DNA from: a virus
IMG/VR virus record: IMGVR_UViG_3300004806_000028
Location: 1-57,573 of that record
DNA: 57,573 nucleotides
Direction: 5' to 3' (one strand)
Part shown: positions 43,887 through 51,274 of the stretch, in pieces
How the letters are laid out: every line of letters starts with the position of its first letter
Position numbering within the stretch: position 1 is the stretch's first letter
Position numbers and translations under genes: made by a program
Notes under the pieces: generated by a model
Database searches by the model: none
What the model saw: only the letters and a program-made list of their open reading frames with translations
Told to the model about the DNA's origin: nothing

Positions 43887-45482
43887 ATGGAACCAGAGTA
43901 TCCAACATTTATCCAAGTAGTTAATTCAAGAAATCCCAAATCTAAATGGTATGGGATATATAAAAAGGTATTGGAGGATACTAAATTCTTACCAGACAAT
44001 ACAAATTTTAAAACTCGCTGGTGGTATGTCCAAAATCATCAAATCTCCCCTATATTATGCCTTTGTGGTTGCGAAAATCCCATAAAAACACCTTGGAAAA
44101 CTAAATTTCTACAGGGGCATTCGAATAGATCAGATGTAGTAAAACAAATAAAAAAGGACGCTATACAAAAAAAGTATGGAGTGGATAATGTTTCTAAAAT
44201 ACAAGAAGTTAAAGATAAAAAGAAAGAAACCACTTTAAAATCTATAGGAGTTACTTCGCCATTTGATAGAACCTTTATGGAACCCATATGGATCGAGAAA
44301 TATGGAGTGGATAATCCTTCTAAAATTCCAGAAGTTCAAGAAAAAATACAAAAATGGCATAAAGAAAATCAAAAACATCTAGTAAAAGAAAGAACAGAAA
44401 AATTTTTACAGAATTTTTTCAATAAATTAACAAACAATACAAGATTGGAGAATTTTAAGTTGTTATTCACGAAGGATGATTATAAAGGTGTTAATGCTAT
44501 ATATGATTTTGAATGTATATCATGCGGAAATATAACAAAAAGTAATCTTGATGATGGAAAAATACCAAGGTGCTTTACATGCCACCCAAAAATAGAAAGT
44601 GGTGGACAATCAATTATAGAAAAAGAATTGATAGACTATTGTAAGACTTTTGGTTTTAAAATAATCGAACAAACAAGAGATGTAATATCACCTATGGAAT
44701 TAGATGTATACATTCCTGAATTGTCAGTAGCAATAGAATTGGATGGATTATATTATCATTCAGATAAAATGGGAAAAACTAAATGGTATCATTCACAAAA
44801 AACAAAACTTTGCGAAGATTTAGGTATACAATTAATTCATATTTTTGAAGATGAATGGAAAGAAAAAAATAAAATATGTAAATCAAGACTAAAACATATC
44901 TTTAAACAAACATCAAGAAAAATATATGCGAGAAAATGCGAAGTCAAAGAAATAGATACGGAAACTAAAAGTAAATTCTTGAGGAAATATCACATACAAG
45001 GAAACGACAAAAGTAAAGTTTCATTGGGATTGTATTATAAGAGCCATTTAGTTTCTGTAATGACATTCTCCGCAACTCGACAAGCATTAGGATATAAAAA
45101 CCAAAAAATTGGAGAATGTGAACTTGCTAGATATTGTACAATTTTTAATTTTACTGTTATCGGAGGAGCAGGAAAATTGCTTTCGTATTTTGAAAAGACA
45201 TATACACCATCCAAACTTATTTCTTACGCGGATAGAAGATGGTCAATTGGGAATCTTTATAAATCTCTTAATTTTGAATTGAAAGGTATAACCGTTCCCA
45301 ATTACTGGTATGTCATTAATGATACCAGAAAACATAGATTCGGATTCCAAAAACATTTATTAAAAGATAAACTAGTTACATATAATCATGACTTGACTGA
45401 AAATGAAAATATGATTCTAAATGGATATACTAGAATATGGGACTGTGGACATTATAAATTCATAAAAACTTATAACCAATGA
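43887..45482 (+). CDS. Free-standing homing endonuclease, PD-(D/E)xK/Vsr-like, copy 1
   Basis: This protein is 531 residues from the ATG at 43887; a GTG at 43872 is inside the promoter -10 region. An N-terminal Cys cluster (LCLCGCENP) is followed by two tandem 'KKYGVDNVSKI' type segments (KYGVDNPSKI), a second Cys pair, then a Vsr-like nuclease core: MELDVYIPELSVAIELDGLY, KTKLCEDLGIQLIHIFEDEW. The C-terminal ~190 residues (RKIYARKCEVKEI, GNLYKSLNFEL, WDCGHYKF) are a DNA-binding region shared with copy 2. Such enzymes cut intronless or intein-free alleles and spread themselves. It overlaps copy 2 by ATGA. Confidence 0.88.
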   Translation: MEPEYPTFIQVVNSRNPKSKWYGIYKKVLEDTKFLPDNTNFKTRWWYVQNHQISPILCLCGCENPIKTPWKTKFLQGHSNRSDVVKQIKKDAIQKKYGVDNVSKIQEVKDKKKETTLKSIGVTSPFDRTFMEPIWIEKYGVDNPSKIPEVQEKIQKWHKENQKHLVKERTEKFLQNFFNKLTNNTRLENFKLLFTKDDYKGVNAIYDFECISCGNITKSNLDDGKIPRCFTCHPKIESGGQSIIEKELIDYCKTFGFKIIEQTRDVISPMELDVYIPELSVAIELDGLYYHSDKMGKTKWYHSQKTKLCEDLGIQLIHIFEDEWKEKNKICKSRLKHIFKQTSRKIYARKCEVKEIDTETKSKFLRKYHIQGNDKSKVSLGLYYKSHLVSVMTFSATRQALGYKNQKIGECELARYCTIFNFTVIGGAGKLLSYFEKTYTPSKLISYADRRWSIGNLYKSLNFELKGITVPNYWYVINDTRKHRFGFQKHLLKDKLVTYNHDLTENENMILNGYTRIWDCGHYKFIKTYNQ

Positions 45483-47092
45483 TATTCCAAGATTTAAAAC
45501 ATAATATACAGAATTTCTTAGAAACGAAATATAAAGGTTCTACGAGATTCATGAAACCGAAATTGTTTATTGATAATTTTGGAGAATTATCATATAAAGA
45601 AATATTACAGGCTACTTTGTTCTTGGATTCTAATACTACACCATTTTCACGAAGAGTATACTGCTTTATAAATGACATTACATCAATACCACTATGTAGA
45701 ATATGCAATTCGCCAGTTGTTTTTAATGCTAATAATGGATATCCTATATATTGTTCAAATTCATGCAGATTTAAAGACATGGATACAATACAAGATGTTA
45801 AAAGAAAAACAAACATAATAAAATATGGAACTGGTAATGTTTTATCTAGTGAATATGGAAAAGATAAGATCAGAAATACCAACATACAAAAATATGGTGT
45901 TGATAATTATACAAAAACCGAAGAATATAAAAACAGAATAAAATCAGGAGACATAAAACGGAATAGTAATGGTGCAGCATTGTCTAAAACATCATTGGAT
46001 AAACATTATAATTCTTTGAACGAGAAATATCCTGATCTAATTCCACTTTTTACTAGAGAAGAATATAAAGGAGCGGGATCATATGACATTCTTTACAATT
46101 GGGAATGTAAGCACTGTAGTAAACATTTTCAAAGATGGTTAAACAATAATTACCCACTATATTGTCCGTATTGCTCACCCAAAGGAACTAAAAGCGAAAT
46201 AAAAATGAAACGTTTCTTAGAAAGTTTAGGCGTTTCTTATGAATATAGAACACGAAAAATATTAACAACAGGACAGGAGATAGATTTTTATATACCAGAC
46301 AAATCAATTGGTATAGAAATTAATGGATTGTATTGGCATAGTGAGAAATGTATACCTGATAAAAATTACCATATTAAAAAGACTAAAAATGCGGAATCTC
46401 AAGGAATTCAACTATTACAAATATTCGAAGATGAATTAATATCAAAAGAACAAATAGTATTCAGTAGAATTAAACATATATTAGGAAAAGTTAATAGAAG
46501 AATATATGCAAGAAAATGTATAGTAAAAGAAATAGATAATAAAACTAAAAGCAAATTTTTGAATAAATATCATATCCAAGGAAATGTAAATACTCCAATA
46601 AACTTAGGACTATTTTATAAGGATCGTATGGTTGCTATTATGACTTTTTCTAATTTACGGATAGTCTTGGGTTCTAATAATACTAAAGATGTATATGAAC
46701 TAATAAGATATTGTTCCGTTAATAATTTTTCTATTGTGGGTGGTGCGGGAAAATTGTTATCACATTTTAAAACTCATTATAATCCAATATCAATAACTTC
46801 ATATGCTGATAGAAGATGGTCACAAGGAAACCTATATAAACAATTAGGATTCACTTTAGCACACGTAACAACACCTAATTATTACTATACTAAAACATAT
46901 TTGGAAAGATTATACAGATTCGGATTCAGAAAGTCTATACAAGAAAAGAAATTAGAAATATACAATCCCGAATTATCAGAAAATAAAAATATGATAGCGA
47001 ATGGATATACTAGAATTTGGGATTGTGGTAATTATAAGTTCGTTATGTGTACAAAAAGTAAAGGACACCTTTTACAGTGTCCTTTACCATAG
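45479..47092 (+). CDS. Free-standing homing endonuclease, PD-(D/E)xK/Vsr-like, copy 2
   Basis: This 537-residue paralogue of copy 1 starts at the ATGA overlapping its stop. It has a Cys4-type N-terminal ribbon (PLCRICNSP ... YCSNSCRF), KYGTGN/KYGVDN segments, a second ribbon (CKHC ... CPYC), the nuclease core (EIDFYIPDKSIGIEINGLYW, IQLLQIFEDEL), and the same C-terminal region with SYADRRWSQGNLYKQLGF and NGYTRIWDCGNYKF. After the shared WDCGxYKF end, copy 2 carries ~15 further residues (CTKSKGHLLQCPLP) encoded across a hairpin that looks like the terminator of the capsid gene on the other strand. This suggests the pair inserted directly at the capsid 3' flank. Confidence 0.88.
   Translation: MIFQDLKHNIQNFLETKYKGSTRFMKPKLFIDNFGELSYKEILQATLFLDSNTTPFSRRVYCFINDITSIPLCRICNSPVVFNANNGYPIYCSNSCRFKDMDTIQDVKRKTNIIKYGTGNVLSSEYGKDKIRNTNIQKYGVDNYTKTEEYKNRIKSGDIKRNSNGAALSKTSLDKHYNSLNEKYPDLIPLFTREEYKGAGSYDILYNWECKHCSKHFQRWLNNNYPLYCPYCSPKGTKSEIKMKRFLESLGVSYEYRTRKILTTGQEIDFYIPDKSIGIEINGLYWHSEKCIPDKNYHIKKTKNAESQGIQLLQIFEDELISKEQIVFSRIKHILGKVNRRIYARKCIVKEIDNKTKSKFLNKYHIQGNVNTPINLGLFYKDRMVAIMTFSNLRIVLGSNNTKDVYELIRYCSVNNFSIVGGAGKLLSHFKTHYNPISITSYADRRWSQGNLYKQLGFTLAHVTTPNYYYTKTYLERLYRFGFRKSIQEKKLEIYNPELSENKNMIANGYTRIWDCGNYKFVMCTKSKGHLLQCPLP
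47059..47086 (-). terminator. Probable terminator of the capsid gene, inside the endonuclease 3' end
   Basis: A 10-base stem (TAAAGGACAC/GTGTCCTTTA) around an 8-base loop, followed on the minus strand by CTTTTTGT. It lies 49 bases past the gp23 stop and overlaps the last codons of homing endonuclease copy 2. Confidence 0.75.
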
Positions 47093-47134
47093 CAATATTT
47101 TTGTGTGAACTTAGTTCGCGTTTTCGAGCAGACC

Positions 47135-48589
47135 TTAGAGGTATACTGCCGTTTGTCCCGGTGTGAATGCAGTTCCCAAACCTTGGCATATTACCAAATG
47201 ATAATATAGATTTGCACCAAAGATATGATCAACAACACCATAACGTGTCATTAAACCAACTCTTGGAGAGAAGTCATTCGGTCCAACTGTGCGCTGAACC
47301 ATCACAGGAATATACGGACAATAAACGATTCCAGTATCATAATACTCAGGTCCTTTATAACCTAATAGAGCGTAATCGATTGCAGCACGACCTTGTGGGT
47401 GGTAACTAGCATTCTTACCAGGAGCACCATAAGGTGCTGTTCCCTGATTGATTTGAGCTTCTGTTCTTGTATCACGATAAATTTGGAATCTACCACCAAT
47501 AGAACCTACCTTAGCAATACCGACTGGTGTTGTGTTAACATTACCATTTACGGACTGCCAAGAAAAATTCTGTAGTGTTTCAAGAATAGCGCAGATACGA
47601 GGAGTTGCAATTATGAAATTTGCAGCACCACGGCGGTTGCGGATTGCGACTCTGTTAGCTTCAACAACAATTCTGTTGTAGAAGTCACGAGCACGTTCTC
47701 CAGACCAACGACCGTCAGCACTTGCAGCATTCCAAATGCTATATCCAATGTTAGCTCCAGCGTTCAAACAGACCTGAATCATTCTCATGATCATTTCTCT
47801 GTCGATTTCCGCTTGGATTTCATAGGACATCGCGTTTGTCAACTCGCTGTCGATATCAATACCATTCATGTTCTTCAAGTCTTGTTCGAGTTCGACAGAC
47901 CAACGAGCAGCTAACCTACGAGTTCCTGCTTCAACAGCAGTTTTCTCGAAAGATACAGTCATTTGAGGGATGTTTGAAGTTAATTCAAATTGGCTCAATA
48001 ACTGTGCAACACCAGTGTCTTCGACAGGGTTAACGAAATAAGTAGAATCACCTGTCAACGCCTGACTGGATGTACCAGTGAAAGCGGTGTTCAAGTAATT
48101 GTAACCTAATTCTGCTCCCTGACTAATGTTCTGTGCTCCACCTACAACGCTATTTGATAAGCTACCATCGGTAGACCCACCAGAATAACCAAGAGGAGAT
48201 GCTTCGTACTTGTAGCGCAAAGCAAAGGCAAGTCCGACTGGACCTGTCATTGGCTGCACACCCACGATCTCATTTGTGATGAGTTCGGGGAAAGTACGAC
48301 GAATCATTGGAATCAGAACTTTAGGTAAACGAGCATCGCCAGTAGCATAAGTGTCATTAGAGAACTGAGTTGCATTGCTGCCACCAGAACCGAAAACACC
48401 ACCTGCACCACTAGTATTACCCGCTTCGAAGCACCATTTCTCTTGGTTTTCAAGCAAGATAGCGGTGTTGAGTCTTGTATGATCGTCGGTAATAGCGGAA
48501 ACTTTGTCTGAAGTGTAATCCAATACTGGACTCCACTTTTCAACAAGTTGTTCTGCTCTCACTTTATCGATGTGTAGAAGATTTTCCAT
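47135..48589 (-). CDS. gp23: Major capsid protein gp23-like
   Basis: This 484-residue protein resembles T4 gp23 (521). Recognisable parts: RLPKVLIPMIRRTFPELITN, VGVQPMTGPVGLAFALRYKY, TVSFEKTAVEAGTRRLAARW with SVELEQDLKNMNGIDIDSEL, IRNRRGAANFIIATPRICAI and YKGPEYYDTGIVYCPYIPV. These are hallmark blocks of T4-type HK97-fold capsid proteins. The N-terminal ~60 residues would be removed by gp21 (an LLENQEKWCFEA site region). The gene is visibly richer in G+C than its neighbours, as expected for very high expression. No late-type motif lies just before its ATG; instead there is a purine-rich leader. The gp22 promoter upstream may serve it as well. Confidence 0.95.
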   Translation of the reverse strand: MENLLHIDKVRAEQLVEKWSPVLDYTSDKVSAITDDHTRLNTAILLENQEKWCFEAGNTSGAGGVFGSGGSNATQFSNDTYATGDARLPKVLIPMIRRTFPELITNEIVGVQPMTGPVGLAFALRYKYEASPLGYSGGSTDGSLSNSVVGGAQNISQGAELGYNYLNTAFTGTSSQALTGDSTYFVNPVEDTGVAQLLSQFELTSNIPQMTVSFEKTAVEAGTRRLAARWSVELEQDLKNMNGIDIDSELTNAMSYEIQAEIDREMIMRMIQVCLNAGANIGYSIWNAASADGRWSGERARDFYNRIVVEANRVAIRNRRGAANFIIATPRICAILETLQNFSWQSVNGNVNTTPVGIAKVGSIGGRFQIYRDTRTEAQINQGTAPYGAPGKNASYHPQGRAAIDYALLGYKGPEYYDTGIVYCPYIPVMVQRTVGPNDFSPRVGLMTRYGVVDHIFGANLYYHLVICQGLGTAFTPGQTAVYL

Positions 48590-48625
48590 AGTTTTGTGTA
48601 TTTTTTTCCTTTTTTCGACCTTTAA
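48590..48625 (-). promoter_or_regulatory. Purine-rich leader of the capsid gene
   Basis: On the minus strand the 36 bases before the gp23 ATG hold AAAGG and AAAAAAGGAAAAAAA, then ATACACAAAACT. It is one of very few places in the window with a possible AGGA-type ribosome-binding site, though it is 16-17 bases from the ATG. Confidence 0.35.
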
Positions 48626-48641
48626 ATTGAGTATAAAGCGA

Positions 48642-49781
48642 TTAGCGAGTAAAACTTAATCTACCCCCATCTTTTTTCTTCATCTCGTTCAGATATCCCC
48701 CAACAGGAGAGGTTTCCTTCTCAGTTGGATAAGTAGCTATCGTTTCAGCTTCGAACACAAATTCAGGACGGTCTATCGAATCATTGATTCGTTTTGACAT
48801 AATCTTTTCTTTTGCGTCTTCTTCTTTTTCGATGCTTTCTTTTTCGAACATCTCAACTACATACTGAAAGTTTTCCTGAATAAATTCGGGTGACTTATTT
48901 CTAAGTAGCTTATTAACATGCGCCTTTGTAGCGTCTGCTAAATTTTTTGTTTTTTGTTCAAGCAAATAAGCAGCTTCTGTTTGGTTCAACTTCTTGTTGA
49001 CTTCAACATTGCTTTTAAGTGCTTCGTTCAATTCCTTTTTCAAAGAATTAATTATTTTTTTACCATCTTGGAGTGCTTCTTTAACTTCAGTGTCGATATA
49101 TTCTTCACTGATGGAAACTAAGTCTCTAATTTGGTTCAAAGTTTTTTTAGCCTTGATGTTTGCAACGGCTTCCGAGATTTGATCTTTAGGGATCAATTTT
49201 TCTAAATAAACGTTCATATAACCATCAATGTCTTCAATGATGCTTTCTTTATATGCAACAGCTTCTTCTTTTAATAGTGATTCATATTTATCGATCACTA
49301 ATTGTAATTTGTTGGTGTGTGATTCGTCTAATTTATTGAATGCTAATTTAAATTTCTTTGCATGGTCAGCGTCAATAGCAGTAACTACTTCTGACATTTT
49401 TGTAGTATGTTCTTCGTCAATGCGATCTAATGCTTGTTGGAATTTTGCAGCATGATCTTCGTCGATTGCTGCCATTGCTTCCTTCAACATACCAGCATGT
49501 TTTTCGTCAAGTTTGGAAATTGCAGATTCGAATTTGAAAGCGTGGTCTTGATCGATAGCTTCTACTAATTTTTCTAATTTTTCAGTATGGTCAGCATCAA
49601 TAGATTCTTTTAATTCATTGATTGCTTTAGTTTGTGCTTCTTCATTTGTGATGATAGCAGATTCGACTTGAAGCTTTGCCTTTTCTTCAACTGCGGAATC
49701 AAAGGCTTCGTTGATAGCAATTAAGGAATCTTCGCTTAAGTCTGTAAACTGTTCTTTTAAGAGTTCTTTGAAATTCTTCAT
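48642..49781 (-). CDS. gp22: Prohead scaffold/core protein gp22-like with 15-residue repeats
   Basis: This 379-residue, charged, almost fully helical protein is located between gp21 and gp23 as in T4 (gp22 269 residues). It starts MKNFKELLKEQFTDLSEDSL. Residues 61-165 are seven contiguous 15-residue repeats of the form (I/L)DxxHxxKxxxxxxx. The central part is coiled-coil-like (VKEALQDGKKIINSLKKELN), and the C-terminus carries RPEFVFEAE, SPVGGYLNEMKKKDGGRLSF. The scaffold shapes the prohead and is then cut by gp21 into small peptides. The gene is longer than T4 gp22 by about 110 residues, which is roughly the size of the repeat block. A late-type motif lies 12 bases before the ATG. Confidence 0.85.
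   Translation of the reverse strand: MKNFKELLKEQFTDLSEDSLIAINEAFDSAVEEKAKLQVESAIITNEEAQTKAINELKESIDADHTEKLEKLVEAIDQDHAFKFESAISKLDEKHAGMLKEAMAAIDEDHAAKFQQALDRIDEEHTTKMSEVVTAIDADHAKKFKLAFNKLDESHTNKLQLVIDKYESLLKEEAVAYKESIIEDIDGYMNVYLEKLIPKDQISEAVANIKAKKTLNQIRDLVSISEEYIDTEVKEALQDGKKIINSLKKELNEALKSNVEVNKKLNQTEAAYLLEQKTKNLADATKAHVNKLLRNKSPEFIQENFQYVVEMFEKESIEKEEDAKEKIMSKRINDSIDRPEFVFEAETIATYPTEKETSPVGGYLNEMKKKDGGRLSFTR
49287..49601 (-). repeat. Seven tandem 15-residue (45-base) repeats in the scaffold
   Basis: Codes for residues 61-165 of gp22. Each unit starts (I/L)D, has His at position 5, and mostly Ala/Thr at 6 and Lys at 8, with hydrophobics at 1, 9, 12 and 13. No insertion or deletion breaks the phase. 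Confidence 0.85.
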
Positions 49782-49793
49782 GGTGTATAAATT

Positions 49794-49799
49794 TATTTA
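49794..49799 (-). promoter_or_regulatory. Late-type promoter core for gp22
   Basis: TTAAATAAATT on the minus strand; core ends 12 bases before the ATG at 49781. May also serve gp23. Confidence 0.5.
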
Positions 49800-49810
49800 A
49801 CCTTTTTGTG

Positions 49811-49966
49811 TTATTTTTCTTCGTTTGGAGAGGCAGTTTCTTTACGAATTATTTCTTTTAGCTTTTCTTCCACAGCATTTTGTAAAGATTTCTCTGCTTT
49901 TGCATAATCTTTTACAGACATATGTGCTATGAATTGTTGTATTGCTTGTTTTTCTTGGTTATTCAT
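49811..49966 (-). CDS. Small prohead core-like protein
   Basis: A 51-residue reading frame starting MNNQEKQAIQQFIAHMSVKD and ending ETASPNEEK, entirely one amphipathic, charged helix. It sits between gp21 and gp22, where T4-like phages carry small prohead core genes (gp67/gp68 lie next to gp21 in T4). The ATG is 8 bases after the gp21 stop, and the motif CATAAATAATAT, which includes that stop codon, has its TAAATA core 5 bases before the ATG. The dense packing in the cluster supports it as a real core peptide; equivalence to gp68 cannot be shown. Confidence 0.65.
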   Translation of the reverse strand: MNNQEKQAIQQFIAHMSVKDYAKAEKSLQNAVEEKLKEIIRKETASPNEEK

Positions 49967-49971
49967 AATAT

Positions 49972-49977
49972 TATTTA
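49972..49977 (-). promoter_or_regulatory. Late-type promoter core for the small core protein
   Basis: CATAAATAATAT on the minus strand; core ends 5 bases before the ATG at 49966 and overlaps the gp21 stop codon. Confidence 0.45.
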
Positions 49978-50649
49978 TGCTGCTTTAATTGCATTGATGA
50001 ATTTTAAAAGTTGTTCTTTTAAATATTCGTCGCGCATTTTATTTGGAATAGATTTTAAATTTTTATCTAAATTTTTATATGCATCCATTGAACATTCGAT
50101 AATAGAACCATCAGGACGTATTGCCCATTCTCTACTTTCCATTACTGATTCTAACATCGCATTTTGAACTGATGGTTGATGAACTACGTCTAAACAAATT
50201 AAACGGAAATTGGATACATTTTTTCCACCACTTGATTCTGCAATATGCCCTAATCCTCTAGTTGAAATACCAAGTTTGATTTTATCATGAATGAAACTTT
50301 CAAGTAATTTACCCATAGGAGAGGATAATACTTGTGATTTTCCCATAAAATAGTTTCCATTACGCTTTAACTCGACAACAACGTGACATGCATTAACTGG
50401 ATTTACTTCTGTGCTTTGTGGATGATTCATTTCTCCAATTGCTCTGCGAGATGAAATCATTTCTTTTGTATATCGATCCACTTCACTAACCATTTCATCA
50501 ATGTTGTAAATACGTCCATTACCATTTGGACTACCAGCCATCATGAAAGGACCAGTTATGAAAGTTTTTCTCTCACCAGTTTTATTTTGTTCTTCTACTA
50601 AGAAGTCAATATCTTCGTGAACGTCTTCTACTATGAATTTTAATCCCAT
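49975..50649 (-). CDS. gp21: Prohead core protease gp21-like
   Basis: This 224-residue serine protease is similar in length to T4 gp21 (212). The catalytic regions are visible: RRAIGEMNHPQSTEVNP (H76) and KIKLGISTRGLGHI (S129), the latter being the conserved G(I/V)SxR motif of herpes/T4-type prohead proteases. The enzyme is packed in the prohead core, activated after assembly, and cleaves gp22, gp23 and internal proteins at (L/I)xE sites. A perfect TATAAATA lies 5 bases before the ATG. Upstream on the other strand is a divergent lipoprotein gene. Confidence 0.92.
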   Translation of the reverse strand: MGLKFIVEDVHEDIDFLVEEQNKTGERKTFITGPFMMAGSPNGNGRIYNIDEMVSEVDRYTKEMISSRRAIGEMNHPQSTEVNPVNACHVVVELKRNGNYFMGKSQVLSSPMGKLLESFIHDKIKLGISTRGLGHIAESSGGKNVSNFRLICLDVVHQPSVQNAMLESVMESREWAIRPDGSIIECSMDAYKNLDKNLKSIPNKMRDEYLKEQLLKFINAIKAA

Positions 50650-50654
50650 GTTAT

Positions 50655-50662
50655 TATTTATA
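50655..50662 (-). promoter_or_regulatory. Perfect T4-type late promoter octamer for gp21
   Basis: TATAAATA on the minus strand, identical to the T4 consensus, ending exactly 5 bases before the ATG at 50649. Transcription at the T4 distance would begin at the A of the ATG. Confidence 0.7.
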
Positions 50663-50740
50663 CTTATTTGTATGTATTTATATGTAAAGTGAGAATTTTC
50701 TTGTATTTTTTTAAATTTTTGTTAAAATTGGAGGTTTGGA

Positions 50741-50746
50741 TAAATA
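50741..50746 (+). promoter_or_regulatory. Late-type promoter core for the lipoprotein
   Basis: GATAAATAAA on the plus strand; core ends 10 bases before the ATG at 50757. Confidence 0.5.
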
Positions 50747-50756
50747 AAACCTAGGT

Positions 50757-51266
50757 ATGAAAACAATAAATTACATATTAATATCGATGTTATCACTCTT
50801 TTTATGCTCTTGTGCTTCTATGAAAAGTGGTAATAACAAGGCATTTAACTATAAAGAGTTTAAAAAACATATGCATCAGAATTCCGTTCCTCCTTTATCA
50901 GCAATTCAACAAAAAATGGTTGCTCGAATTACGTTTTATCATAAAAGAGAAGCTGGAGGGGATAGAATCGCATCATCTATTAAAGGAAGGGCAAAAGAAG
51001 GAATAACAATCGCCGCACATCCAAAATTTCCCTTTGGAACTAAAATAATTATTCCAGCTTTGGATGGTAAAATAGGTGATGGTGAATTTACTATTGAAGA
51101 TAGGGGAACGGATGTAACAAAAAAGAAAGCATCACATGGAAAGACTTTTGTTTTTGATGTTTATGTGAATGTAACTTCAAGAAAAGATGCTATGCATAAA
51201 CTTAATGCATTAGAAGAAGCAATTGGTGATTACACAGAAGTTTATATATTGAAAGATAAAATTTAA
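50757..51266 (+). CDS. Phage lipoprotein with a 3D/RlpA-type double-psi barrel
   Basis: This is a 169-residue protein. Residues 1-19 form a lipoprotein signal peptide (hydrophobic ISMLSLFL, lipobox LCSC with C19 as the acylated residue). After a ~30-residue linker, residues ~55-140 resemble a 3D/double-psi beta-barrel: RITFYHKREAGGDRIAS, GITIAAHPKFPFGTKIIIP, GEFTIEDRG (114-117 EDRG) and FVFDVYV (D134), matching the D...D pattern of the 3D family. Such domains bind or cleave peptidoglycan glycan strands. The gene is on the opposite strand inside the head cluster, with its own late-type promoter, like a moron. Possible roles are host lysis or blocking of other phages at the envelope. Confidence 0.75.
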   Translation: MKTINYILISMLSLFLCSCASMKSGNNKAFNYKEFKKHMHQNSVPPLSAIQQKMVARITFYHKREAGGDRIASSIKGRAKEGITIAAHPKFPFGTKIIIPALDGKIGDGEFTIEDRGTDVTKKKASHGKTFVFDVYVNVTSRKDAMHKLNALEEAIGDYTEVYILKDKI

Positions 51267-51274
51267 TTTTAAAA

